Shown: positions 30,761 to 41,268 of the stretch, in pieces
Layout: each line of letters begins with the position of its first letter
Numbering within the stretch: position 1 is the first letter of the stretch
NCBI GenBank assembly: GCA_036346225.1
Contig: JARFIW010001104.1
Span: 9,884,001 to 9,948,000, forward strand
DNA length: 64,000 nt
Direction: 5' to 3'
Source: Platerodrilus igneus
Lineage: Eukaryota; Arthropoda; Insecta; Coleoptera; Lycidae
Notes under the pieces: model-generated
Told to the model about the DNA's origin: nothing
The model's input: the letters and a program-made list of their open reading frames with translations, nothing else
Database searches by the model: none
Made by a program: the position numbers and the translations under genes

Positions 30761-33676
30761 ATAGCATTGTAGCTTTCGAAAGTCGCTCAGTATTAATAAT
30801 GCCGACGTCTTTTTATATTGGAAGATTTGTGAAAGCCTCTATGGAATCGTGACGTGTAATAGTGGGAGAGCTGGATATAGTCTTGTAGGTAGTTTGAGGT
30901 TCAGGCAATTTGATTTCAGAAATGTATTTAGGCATGTTTGAACGTTAAGAAATTGTTGGTCACATGATTTTGGTCGCCATCTTTGAAAATGACTGTCGTT
31001 TAAAATATCTATATTTCTGCATATTTACCACACGAGTAGAGTTAGAGACTCCAGTATTGCACCGAATTTATACTTTATACTTAGTATATAAAATACAGGC
31101 ACAAATTATTTAAAAATTGCTTCCTGCCGCCATTGACTATTTTACATCTTGGACAGGACTCGAACCTGTATCTTGATCTTTCGCGGACCATGCATTTTCC
31201 AATTACGCCACCGAGACCGATGATGACAATTGGAAAAGTTACAAATCTGAATCGTGTGCACAATCATACATTAACCTAACTTTCAATTACGTTATTTTTG
31301 TCAATCATATCTTAAGTTATTATTTCGTCTTATCAACTATAATACGTTAGTATTTATCAACTTATCTTGTGTAATAACTACCTAATATATTTATATATTT
31401 AATAGTTGGTTTATTGCCGTAATTATGAGCCTTACTTCCCCAAAAGATCAAATTCGATGAACACGAATTTATTTTTGTTATTCACATCCATGTAACTCTA
31501 TCTGTGGGTACACTGTTTAATGCATATATATATATATATATATATATATAATGCTGTGATATACTCCTTTGAATGCGGGAACTGGGTCCTTTCAACAAAA
31601 AAATGCTAGTCCCACCGATTGGGCGTCATAAACTGCTGTGATCCTGGTTTCGCTTCAGCTGCTCACCTAATTTTATAAACCTCCTCATTCATAAAATTAA
31701 ACAACACATTCCTACCACAAACATCAACGTTAACTCTATTTACATCAATATTCAGAATACATTAAATTTTCAAATTAAATTTCAGCATAAAATTCAGTTG
31801 TAAAAAGAATTTCAAGATTAATTTTATTATCACTTTAACGTGCATCCAGAATTAAAGTCCTAGTTGGATGCCTACTAATTAATATAACAATATAAGCAGA
31901 CCGGAGTCTGAGTATAAAGGAGCATCTACCACCCTTTACGTTAATTAACCAGGTTCGTCTAATTGAGCTCAAAGAAATACACAAAGTTTCATCATTATTC
32001 ATAACATCAATACTAAATACCCCTTTCTACTTAAACAAGCAAATTTCATCTTAAAATTAAAATTTTATGGTTAGTACAATTTCACTAATGTCCATTTAAA
32101 GTAAATCAATTATAAAGTTATTCAACACACACAAAAATGTCAAACAAAATAGTATAATTTACCTGAAGGTTACTGTCCTCGTAGCTTCAATGTACATCGT
32201 CCCTTTAGTTAATCACACCATTCCAACAGGATTATATTTACGGCTTCTAATTCTCAACGCTTTTAAAATTTTCTCCATCGCCATTTATTTAAAGTTGTTT
32301 CTGGGCTTTTCCGGAACTCATCTGTGTATATCTTTCCCTTGTTTCGTGGATCCAGACACGTATTTGAACCATTTAATTATTAACACCCCCGAAAAATAGC
32401 AAAGAAATTCATGCGTCTTTCACCAATATACGCCAAAACTGCCTACTTTTGTGTATACATTTGTCGTTGTAAATTTTGCTAATTGGTACAGCGATACTAA
32501 ATTTTATTACCTTGTATCTTAGTGCACTGAAGTACATTCATGTTAGCACGTAAATAACAAACTATTTTGAATCACTAAAATATACGAGCAAAATTTTAAA
32601 TTACTTTATCAAACTAAAATGCACTGTTTAACATCTTGAATCAAGTCGCGGATGTAAGAGCTTTTAACGCATCGAATAGTCAAAAGTCTAAGAGAGCTTG
32701 TTTATATTCACCTCGGTATATATAGCAAAAAGCCTGTCTGTCGGTCTGTTCCCCAAAACGGGTAATTCTAAAGAATTTCTCATGCCATGTTCCCAGTCCG
32801 TCGCTCGCGCGTCGGTTTTACGAATTTTCACTCGCCCCATTTAAAACTCAGAAATTCTCACACGGCACGCAAACATGTCCGAGAAAAGCTAATTAATTTT
32901 GTACAGAAATCGTTGTTTCTACCTCTGATATTTGCATCCTATTTTCAACCAATTGTGACCCTCGTGACGTTGCTTAAATCACGCCTTTTACTATATGTGT
33001 CTTTGCTTGACGCATTTTCTCTTTCCTTTTCTAACCTGTTCGTATTGGTGCAAATTGATATTCTTTATTATCGATTATATTTTAGTCCATGTGGACTATC
33101 TGGGTTTAATAACCCCGTATCGCACCTTCTCGTGAATATTAAGCCACGGTTTCTTCAAGATTCTTTGAAACCATTTGTTATCTACCCAATTTTCGCCGTA
33201 CGTGATATTTAAACTACGCAGGTGTTCAAAATAATATTAATTCTCAGAGCTTTATTTTCTGGTATTATAATCTTGGATTTTCACACTTTTATGCTTATTA
33301 TTAATAATGGTTTAATTAACTCCAATTAAAATTGACTTCTATCCTTTCATTTTAGCGAATACAAGTTAAATATTAATTATTATGTGTACACTTTGTTTTA
33401 CTACCGGTTACTTAAAATAGGGTTAATTAATATAAATTTTGCACGTAATTTCCATTTGTTTAGGAATAATTACATTACACGCAGAGCTTGTTAATACTGT
33501 TTCTTTTGATGTAAAGCGTCTTGTCCATGATTTAGATCTCTTATTTTTACTGAAACTAATAAATTTTTATGCTTCACGGTTTTAATAACGCGTATTATTT
33601 AATAAAATTCCTTATACACGGTGATTAAAATTATTTGATGTGATTATTTAATTTTCTACCCTGGTCTAAATATGAG

Positions 33677-33717
<41 letters not shown>

Positions 33718-34600
33718 AGTCACAAGGAGGTCATTGAGCACCACATTCTGTAAAAAAAACCACCCCCAGACTAAGAAAATTAAATTTTCAAATATTTAAT
33801 TTCTACCCTGTATAAGTGAAATTCCATTTAAAATCATGCGTTCTAAATACATATGGTGTTGAGGCATAACATTTAAAAACGAAGCGCAATTTTAAAAGAA
33901 GTTCTAATCCGCGAAAATACAAAAGTATTCTTTGATTGAAAACACGTGTGTAAATATTCATCCTCTTTAAAAATATCGGTTTTTATTGCATTTTATGCAG
34001 GCTGAAAAGACCTTAACACGAGTTCTAAGGTGTAAATATTCGTCAATAGTTGCTTGAGAGTTACAAGTTGTTTGTTTATAAAAGTACTTGCCAACGATAC
34101 TGTAATGAACGCTAAATTTTCGTGCGGGGGCACGTAAATCATATTTATTAAAAGTAACATATTTTGATGCTTATAAAGTAAAACTTCAACATATAAAATT
34201 TTATTTAAAGTAAATGGATATACACAATGGACAATTTGATTTTTCCGAATAATTTTATGGGTAAAGTTATTGGAACAATTTGGAGATGGCGATGACGATT
34301 TAATCAACCAAGTATTAGTCCTATAGTTTAAAGGTCCAGAAACGCAAGTATAACATTGTTTTAAATCTTTAGAGAGACAATTTGTTCCATTATTAAGTAG
34401 ATTAAGCTAGCATATGATTTTTGCATATAGAGAATTACTTGTGAGTGGATTTTTTTAAATTTTGAGGACATCTTGAGGTGTTTTGATCCTTACAGAAGGT
34501 TTCCTTGAGGTTGCTGATTAGTCACATTGAGGCGGGATACTAGGATAATATTAAAATATTCAAATTACTCTTGAAGAAAATTTTGTGGCCTACATGAAAA
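30761..34600. other. Anonymous region with two AT microsatellites
   Basis: (TA)n at about 31,525-31,551 and 33,676-33,716. Nothing else recognised besides the tRNA-like sequence at 31,145-31,217. A 141-codon plus frame (32,787-33,212) lacks any known domain and coding character. Confidence 0.5.
31145..31217 (-). tRNA. tRNA-like sequence, probably a pseudogene
   Basis: The minus strand folds as a cloverleaf of 73 nt: acceptor GTCTCGG/CCAAGAT (one mismatch and one G-T), D-arm region GGCGTAATTGG, anticodon stem TGGTC/GATCA with loop CGCGAAA, and a perfect T arm ACAGG-TTCGAGT-CCTGT. Position 33 is G instead of U, and the loop would read CGA, which does not agree with the short variable loop. Relic or SINE head more likely than a working gene. 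Confidence 0.45.
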
Positions 34601-34791
34601 GTTTTGGTATTTTCTAATTACGAACGAGATTATTTATGTATTGAGAACTGGCAACACTAGTATTGCCAGGTGAAATCTGAAACGGCGATCGTAAATTTTG
34701 ACATTTTTGAGGTTATAGGTACTCACAACGTTTTGACGTGCGAGCACTATTTGTGTTTTTGCAGTGTTTAAAATTTCATCTCAGCTAAAAT

Positions 34792-35811
34792 ATGGAATTA
34801 ACTCGCGAAAATTTTCGAGCTGTGATTTATTATGACCTTCGACGTGGTCTAACTCAAGAACAATGCATCATTCAACTGAATTCAACTTTGCGATGAAGTG
34901 CCATCCACACCCACTGTAAATCGCTGGTACACTGAATTCAAACGTGGACATAGTTCGTTCACGGACGAAGTTAAAGAAGGTTGTCCAAAATCGGTAGTTG
35001 TGCCGGAAAGTATCGATGCTGTGCGAAAACTAATTGAAGAAGATCGTCATGTGTCATATCAAGAAATCTTAGCATTAGTATGATCAGCATATATAACATT
35101 TTGCACGAACATTTGTGTTCAGAAGCTGTGTGCGCGCTGGATTCCACATTTGTTGACAGATGCTCAAGAAATACTCGTGTCGATTGGTACCGTAAAATGA
35201 TTTCAAAATACAACTGTGGTGCATCCAAAGCGGTATATAACATCGTCACAGATGACGAATCGTAGATTTATGCGTACGAGCCAGAAAGAAAAGGCCAGTC
35301 GGCAGTTTGGGTGTTTCAATGTGAAGCAGAGCCAACAAAAGTTGTTCGTTCTCGAAGCGTTAAGAATCAAATGGTGGCGTTTTTCTTCACGAAAACCGGT
35401 CCTGTGACAACTGTGGCTCTCGAAAATCAAAAGATCGTTAATTCAGCGTGGTATACGACCATTTGTTTGCCTGAAGTTTTCGGTAAATTGAGAGAAACCA
35501 ACCCAAAACGACGAATCATTTTGCATCATGACAATGCGAGCTTACACACATCACGTGCATCAAACGAGTATTTGGACACACAAAACATCGAATTGATGGG
35601 TCATCTGTTTTACAGCCCCGACTTGGCACCTAATAACTTCTTCTTATTTCTAGTATTTAAAGATATACTACGTGGACAACGATTTTCATCCCCCGAGGTC
35701 TTCAAAACGCTTGTTTTAGAGCTACCATCTTCTGACTGGAGAAAGTGCTTTGAAGGGTGGTTCATGCAAAAGTGTATAGACCTTAAAGGCGATTATTTTG
35801 AAAAGCTATAA
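34792..35811 (+). pseudogene. Mos1-type mariner transposase, broken
   Basis: About 339 codons, near the usual 345. The N-terminal HTH begins MELTRENFRAVIYYDLRRG; a 2-nt deletion near 34,885 shifts the frame. The next piece carries WYTEFKRG and GCPKSVVVPE, a further shift occurs near 35,083, and a short compensated shift runs from ~35,110 to 35,180. The first catalytic Asp is in IVTDDES, but the following Trp is TAG (35,263-35,265). The second Asp is in HHDNAS. The third, normally Asp in SPDLAPxD, is Asn (SPDLAPNN), so the DD34D triad is DD34N. Stop TAA at 35,809-35,811. Terminal repeats were not identified. Confidence 0.93.
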
Positions 35812-36423
35812 AAGTATTTTTCATCAAATTCATTTGTTTATTCTTTCTATTCTCGATACATAAATAGTGCCCCTCGTATTAACAAGGATCAGATGTAGAT
35901 TGTATTAATGTGTAGTGGTGATGAAGTATTGTTTCTTTCTAGAGTTTCTAGAGTTGTAAATTGCATTTATAAACTTTCTTTACATCTGTGTGTTTAAGTA
36001 AATTTTGTAGATAATGTGTGTAGAAGAAAGATGTTTTAAATGTATCGAATAACAGAATCTGAAAGATTGTTCGCAAAATTTTATATAAATACAATTGTGA
36101 TGTTGAGTTTACTTTAGCGACTTACACTCGAACTTGGAAGGTGGGAGGTGGAGGATGTGGGACGTGGATGGTGGTAGTCGTGGTCCAGGCTGCGCCTATC
36201 CTACCTACTTTAGGTTATGCGTTTTTTTGAAAGGAATTTATGAAAATTTTGATTTCAAGTTGATCCTAGAAAATGAGAATAATTTAAGTACGGTATTTAG
36301 AATAACCATGTCCTAGTGCATAGATGCTCTCCAAGCGTGAATCTATAACATTTAATTTGGAGGTTTGTACAGTTATTCTGAAAGCGCTTACGAATACAGT
36401 TCTTGCATAACCATGTGGGCGGC
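35627..36423 (+). repeat. First unit of a ~797-bp tandem duplication
   Basis: Runs from TTGGCACC in the mariner through its 3' end and flank to GTGGGCGGC. The unit at 36,424 is nearly identical. Confidence 0.93.
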
Positions 36424-37222
36424 TTGGCACCTAATAACTTCTTCTTATTTCTAGTATTTAAAGATATACTACGTGGACAACGATTTTCATCCCCCGAGGT
36501 CTTCAAAACGCTTGTTTTAGAGCTACCATCTTCTGACTGGAGAAAGTGCTTTGAAGGGTGGTTCATGCAAAAGTGTATAGATCTTAAAGGCGATTATTTT
36601 GAAAAGCTATAAAAGTATTTTTCATCAAATTCATTTGTTTATTCTTTCTATTCTCGATACATAAATAGTGCCCCTCGTATTAACAAGGATCAGATGTAGA
36701 TTGTATTAATGTGTAGTGGTGATGAAGTATTGTTTCTTTCTAGAGTTTCTAGAGTTGTAAATTGCATTTATAAACTTTCTTTACATCTGTGTGTTTAAGT
36801 AAATTTTGTAGATAATGTGTGTAGAAGAAAGATGTTTTAAATGTATCGAATAACAGAATCTGAAAGATTGTTCGCAAAATTTTTATATAAATACAATTGT
36901 GATGTTGAGTTTACTTTAGCGACTTACACTCGAACTTGGAAGGTGGGAGGTGGAGGATGTGGGACGTGGATGGTGGTAGTCGTGGTCCAGGCTGCGCCTA
37001 TCCTACCTACTTTAGGTTATGCGTTTTTTTGAAAGGAATTTATGAAAATTTTGATTTCAAGTTGATCCTAGAAAATGAGAATAATTTAAGTACGGTATTT
37101 AGAATAACCATGTCCTAGTGCATAGATGCTCTCCAAGCGTGAATCTATAACATTTAATTTGGAGGTTTGTACAGTTATTCTGAAAGCGCTTACGAATACA
37201 GTTCTTGCATAACCATGTGGGC
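36424..37222 (+). repeat. Second unit of the tandem duplication (mariner 3' end repeated)
   Basis: It repeats the last ~62 codons of the mariner pseudogene, including the LAPNNFF change, plus ~600 bp of flank. Differences from the first unit are few. The junction GTGGGCGGCTTGGCACC falls at the start of the SINE head that follows the second unit, so the SINE was probably present when the duplication occurred. Confidence 0.92.
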
Positions 37223-37368
37223 GGCTCCGTGGGTTAGTTGGTATGCGTGTGACTACTACGCCCTGGTCCCGGGTTCGAATCTCGACATGATTCGCTTGAA
37301 AAAAGTTAGATGAGAATTTTTCACAAAAATACGCCGTCGTTTGGATGAAAGGTAAACTAGAGGTCCCG

Positions 37369-37418
<50 letters not shown>

Positions 37419-37419
37419 C

Positions 37420-37466
<47 letters not shown>

Positions 37467-37495
37467 CATGCAAGTTACAGATCCTTACTGTTGAA
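37218..37495 (+). mobile_element. SINE copy expanded internally by a TG microsatellite
   Basis: The head has TTAGTTGGTATGCGTG and B box GGGTTCGAATCTC, then the body to GAGGTCCCGTGTGTG. A ~90-bp (TG)n tract occupies 37,371-37,463, exactly where the family has GTGTGTGAGTGT. After it TGTTATCATGCAAGTTACAGAT still matches the body. The copy fades near 37,495. Confidence 0.85.
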
Positions 37496-37849
37496 AAGTG
37501 CTAAATTTTGTATGCCCTTATGTGGGAAAGAATCATTGCTTGTTCTAATTAGTAAATAAACAGATCTCCGCTGCAGTACTTGCAAGTGATAATTTAGTTT
37601 ATTACAAACCTGAAATAGGTTTTAGGTACACGAAATGTAATATTAAAATATACATACCATTATGTGTTTAGCGGTGACTCTTCTCCAACTGTGTTCAAAG
37701 TAATCAAATCAACAATATTTAAAAACTTGGTTGGACATTTTTCCTTTCAATCTTATTTTTTAAACATTATTTTCAATCCCCTTATTCCCATGGTGATTAT
37801 TTTATTCAGTCAAAGATAACTTTCCATTATTTGAAAGAGAGCGACAACT
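37496..37849. other. Anonymous sequence
   Basis: No feature recognised. Confidence 0.5.
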
Positions 37850-37913
37850 AACATTAAACAACATTTAAATAATGAAACACAGAAACATATAGCAAAAAAA
37901 AATTGTAAACATA
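37850..37913 (+). repeat. ~60-bp direct repeat, left copy
   Basis: ACATTAAACAACATTTAAAT and following bases recur at 40,902-40,962 with few differences. The two copies bracket the BEL2 remnant. Confidence 0.85.
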
Positions 37914-37978
37914 ATTATATACAGTTCAAGCTGCCGCGCAACAGTTTCTCTCCTTGTAAGTCGAGCCATCTAACAGCG

Positions 37979-40901
37979 CTAGGAGGGATTCGAGTTACTG
38001 TTACCCATTTCGATGTCCAAGACTGCTACCTTTGTTGCTGGATGGGTGTAGGTTCCCTTAACTGTTTTCACAACTACTTGCCGTACCTGATCCGAATTAC
38101 GCCCGGTTATTGTTTCCGTTACAATACCTTTAGGCCAGGAATTACGATGTCCCTCGTCAACTATAACGACCGCGTCTCCGACTTCGATTGGCTTCAGCCT
38201 TTTAAACCATTTTGTTCGGCGAGTGAGTATTGACATATATTTACGAAGCCACCTTCTCCAAAAATGCCGAGGCATTTGTTGAGAAAAGGTGTAGTTTTTT
38301 TTTTTGAGAGTTAACATACTATCATCATACTCACAAAACGGTTTGATGCGTCCCGAGCAAAAAATGGTCTGGTGTTATCGTTTCAGGTTTATCTGGTCGG
38401 ATTGGTATGTAAGTTAATGGTCGCAATTTCACAATAATTTCGACTTAAAGAATGTAGCATCGGAGAATCTTATCGCTTGGTCTTTTTGTTGGCATCATCT
38501 GCAGAAGACATTTTTTTTATTTATCGCACATGCCTTTTCCAGCATCCACCCATATGTGGAGCAGCTGGAGGATCGATTTCGTCAAAATAACATTTGATGT
38601 CATCAAGAGGTATTTGACGAATCACTTTTCTTAGCTCATTTCGGACTCCAATAAAATTAGTGCCATTGTCGGTTTAAATTTCTATTGGCGTACCTCGGCT
38701 GACCATAAAACTGCGTATACATAATATACAAGAATCTTTACTCAATGAGTGTGCGATTTCGATGTGGATTGCTCTAATCGTCAAGCACGTAAATAAACAT
38801 CCCCATCTTTTTTCGACGCGTCGTCCTACGACTACTTCAATAGGTCCAAAATAATCAATGCCCACATATGAGAAGAGTCTTGTATATGCAGGTAATCTAG
38901 CTTTTGGATGATCAGCCATCTTCGGCGGATTTGGCGCTGCTTGTTGGTTTTTGCAGTATTGGCAATTGGTACTAATTTGATTTAAAACAACCCACAGTTG
39001 TGGAATTACATACAGTTGTCGCAATTCATTAACAACTGTTTCGTGGTTAGCATGTAGAAATTTTTCGTAATTATGATAGACAAGTAGCTTCGTGACATGG
39101 TGGTGTCGAGGTAGCAACACTGGATCGATTCTGTCAAGCATAAGTTGAGGTGAACGTGAATACTGCATTTGATTGAACGGCCACATGAGACAACTGCAAT
39201 TTCATTTCTTCGGTAGTGTTGGAATTAATGTGCCGTGTTTCTCCTAGCCATTTAGTTTCTGGTAAGCGTAAAAAGTCCGGACCTGTAAGCCATCTACTGT
39301 CAGATAATATGTTGATTTGGTCGCTTGTTCGCTACGTTTGATTTTGATGGTACCCACCGTCAATCTGTCACGGTGGTTGTCTCTAATATTTCACAAATTC
39401 GAAAAGCTACGAATTGTTGATACTTTCTTAGATCCGATCGTAACCACAAAAGTGCATCCATAGAGTCCGTCCATACAACCACACGAGCAGGCTTTAATGC
39501 GTGTCCTAATATAATAGATTTCGACAGCCGGTCCGCAAGAACAGCAGCTTGGAATTCCAGTCGTGGAATAGACATTAGCTTAAGAGGTGCCATTTTTGTT
39601 TTTGCAGCAATAAACGAGCAGTGTATGTTTGTGACCGTACTAAAACGAAAGTATGCAGCAGCTGCATATGCCGAGTCACTAGCATCAACGAAAACGTGCA
39701 GTTGGGGATTTTCGTATTTATTTCCAAAATAACATCTTGGAATTTTTAAACCCTGAATGTTTTATAAGATTTGAGTCCACTTTACCTAGTTTTTGTATTG
39801 TTCGTCAGTTATAGGTTGATCCCACGAAATTTCAGACCTTGCATTTACATTTCCAATGCTCCACCCGAAGGTACTACATTGGCCAGGAGGCGAGTTTTTG
39901 TTGCCTGGAAATTTAGAATTTTGCCGAACCCTTGCCGTTTCAGGCAAGGTAGGGATCTTTAACGTGCGTGACAACACTCACACACGGGACCTCCATTTAA
40001 CCTCTCATCCGAACGAGGGCGTAATTTTTGTGAAAAATGCTCACCTGCCATTTTTTAAGCAGTCGGCCGTGTCGGGATTTGAACCCGGGACCTTGGGTTC
40101 CGTAGTCTTACGCTTACTACATTGATCCACGGCGACGCCTGGAAATTTCAGACCGCCAAATATCTTGGAGGAGTATTTTCAGAAATACTAGGAATGATGA
40201 TGCTAGTCCAAGAGGGCCGTAAATCACCATGAGCGTTCTGAGCACTTCACGTTTTGTAGGTCTTCGTTCCCCAATCAAGATATCGTTGCTCAGCCGGTTG
40301 AAGTTGAATATTCAGTTTCACTACTGACATTCAGATTCTTTGTTTCTTCATGTTGCAACTCACATCCCAATTTCTTTAGAACTGCTTTCGAATTTGAAGC
40401 CTAAGAACCCACCAGCACTGTGTACTTGAATTACTTCTTTCGCTGTTGTTGCAGCCTCCTCTTCGGACTAAATAACTTTGTACCCAGTTGCAAATTGCAG
40501 CAACAGCTTCTGGACTTTCGGCAGCAAATCGCTGAACATTTTTATTCTTTACATAATTAGCCACACATTAAGAGCATGTAGCACCAAATGTCATGACGCT
40601 CATAACAAAGACTGTTGGTTCCACGTTTTGATGTTCTCGCCATAAGAATCTTTGGCTCTGTTAATCTTCCTCACGAACAAGTAGTTGGTGATACATCTCT
40701 TTTATATCGCCTGCAAGAGCTACCGGTTTTCCTCGGAATCGGTACAGGATATTAATTAACGAACAGAGTAAATCTGGTACCTTCAATAATACTGAATTTA
40801 GTGAAATGCCATTTACAGTCTCTGCTCCATCCCACGCTATTCTTACCTTTCCAAGTTTATTTGGGTTGGTAACAGCGAATATTGGAAGGGATTGTTCTTG
40901 G
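37979..40901 (-). pseudogene. BEL/Pao retroelement remnant (BEL2), pol only
   Basis: From right to left on the minus strand: RT start (NGISLNSVLLK, then GDIKEMYHQ) at 40,915-40,661; a decayed RT middle; a SINE insertion; RNase H (LMSIPRLEFQAAV, then VWTDSMDALLWL) at 39,593-39,360; integrase with HH...C..C zinc motif (LLVYHNYEKFLHANHE, CQYCK) and core start (YVGIDYFGP, RAIHIE) at 39,186-38,674; and the C-terminal DUF5641-like FWRRWLRKY / GDAVVIVDE region at 38,317-37,979. Gag, protease and LTRs are absent and many stops are present. The protein type differs from BEL1, so it is a second, older lineage. Confidence 0.9.
39839..40141 (-). mobile_element. SINE, full length, inserted in BEL2
   Basis: 303 bp with a perfect 13-bp duplication GAAATTTCAGACC (39,826-39,838 and 40,142-40,154). 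B box GGGTTCAAATCCC on the minus strand. Confidence 0.93.
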
Positions 40902-40962
40902 ACATTAAACAACATTTAAATAATGAAACATAGAAACATTACCAAAAAAAAATTGTAAAATT
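40902..40962 (+). repeat. ~60-bp direct repeat, right copy
   Basis: Matches 37,850-37,913. Confidence 0.85.
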
Positions 40963-41032
40963 CAAAATTTTCCATGTAAAAAACTCGATTCCTGGCCAAT
41001 GTAGTAGTTCAGATGGAGAATTGGAAAAAAAT
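40957..41032 (+). mobile_element. SINE 3' end fragment
   Basis: TTTTCCATGTAAAAAACTCG...GGCCAATGTAGTAG...GAGAATTGG matches the last ~75 bp of the SINE. It could be the missing 3' end of the copy at 37,218. Confidence 0.8.
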
Positions 41033-41256
41033 CAAATGTAATGTATAACCGTTTGCTTAATGATAATGTCGCATTGAAAACACTATATCCAGGTTCTTAT
41101 TATATCCTAAGTTTGCTACTTGTTTTATAGAGCATATATTAATTTGAATGCGTTTTGTCGTACTGCAATAAGTTTTAAGACATGTTTATGGTATTTGTTC
41201 TATATAATTTGCAAAACTTATCCAGACAGTTGTATTCCTAATTTGGTAGTCGATAC
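41033..41256. other. Anonymous sequence
   Basis: No feature recognised. Confidence 0.5.
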
Positions 41257-41268
41257 ATTTGAATGCAT
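41257..41268 (+). repeat. 12-bp target duplication (ATTTGAATGCAT), LINE 3' side
   Basis: Identical to 44,645-44,656 at the 5' side of the minus-strand LINE. Confidence 0.9.

Noticed and set aside
32787..33212. 141-codon plus frame
   Set aside because: No domain, odd composition, and shorter frames of this kind are expected by chance in 64 kb.
33676..33716. Possible replication or promoter element at the AT tract
   Set aside because: A plain (TA)n microsatellite.
34897..35083. Separate small gene at the mariner N-terminus
   Set aside because: It is the frameshifted continuation of the same transposase.
37368..37559. Cysteine/valine-rich frame and the opposite-strand His/Thr frame
   Set aside because: Translations of the TG microsatellite.
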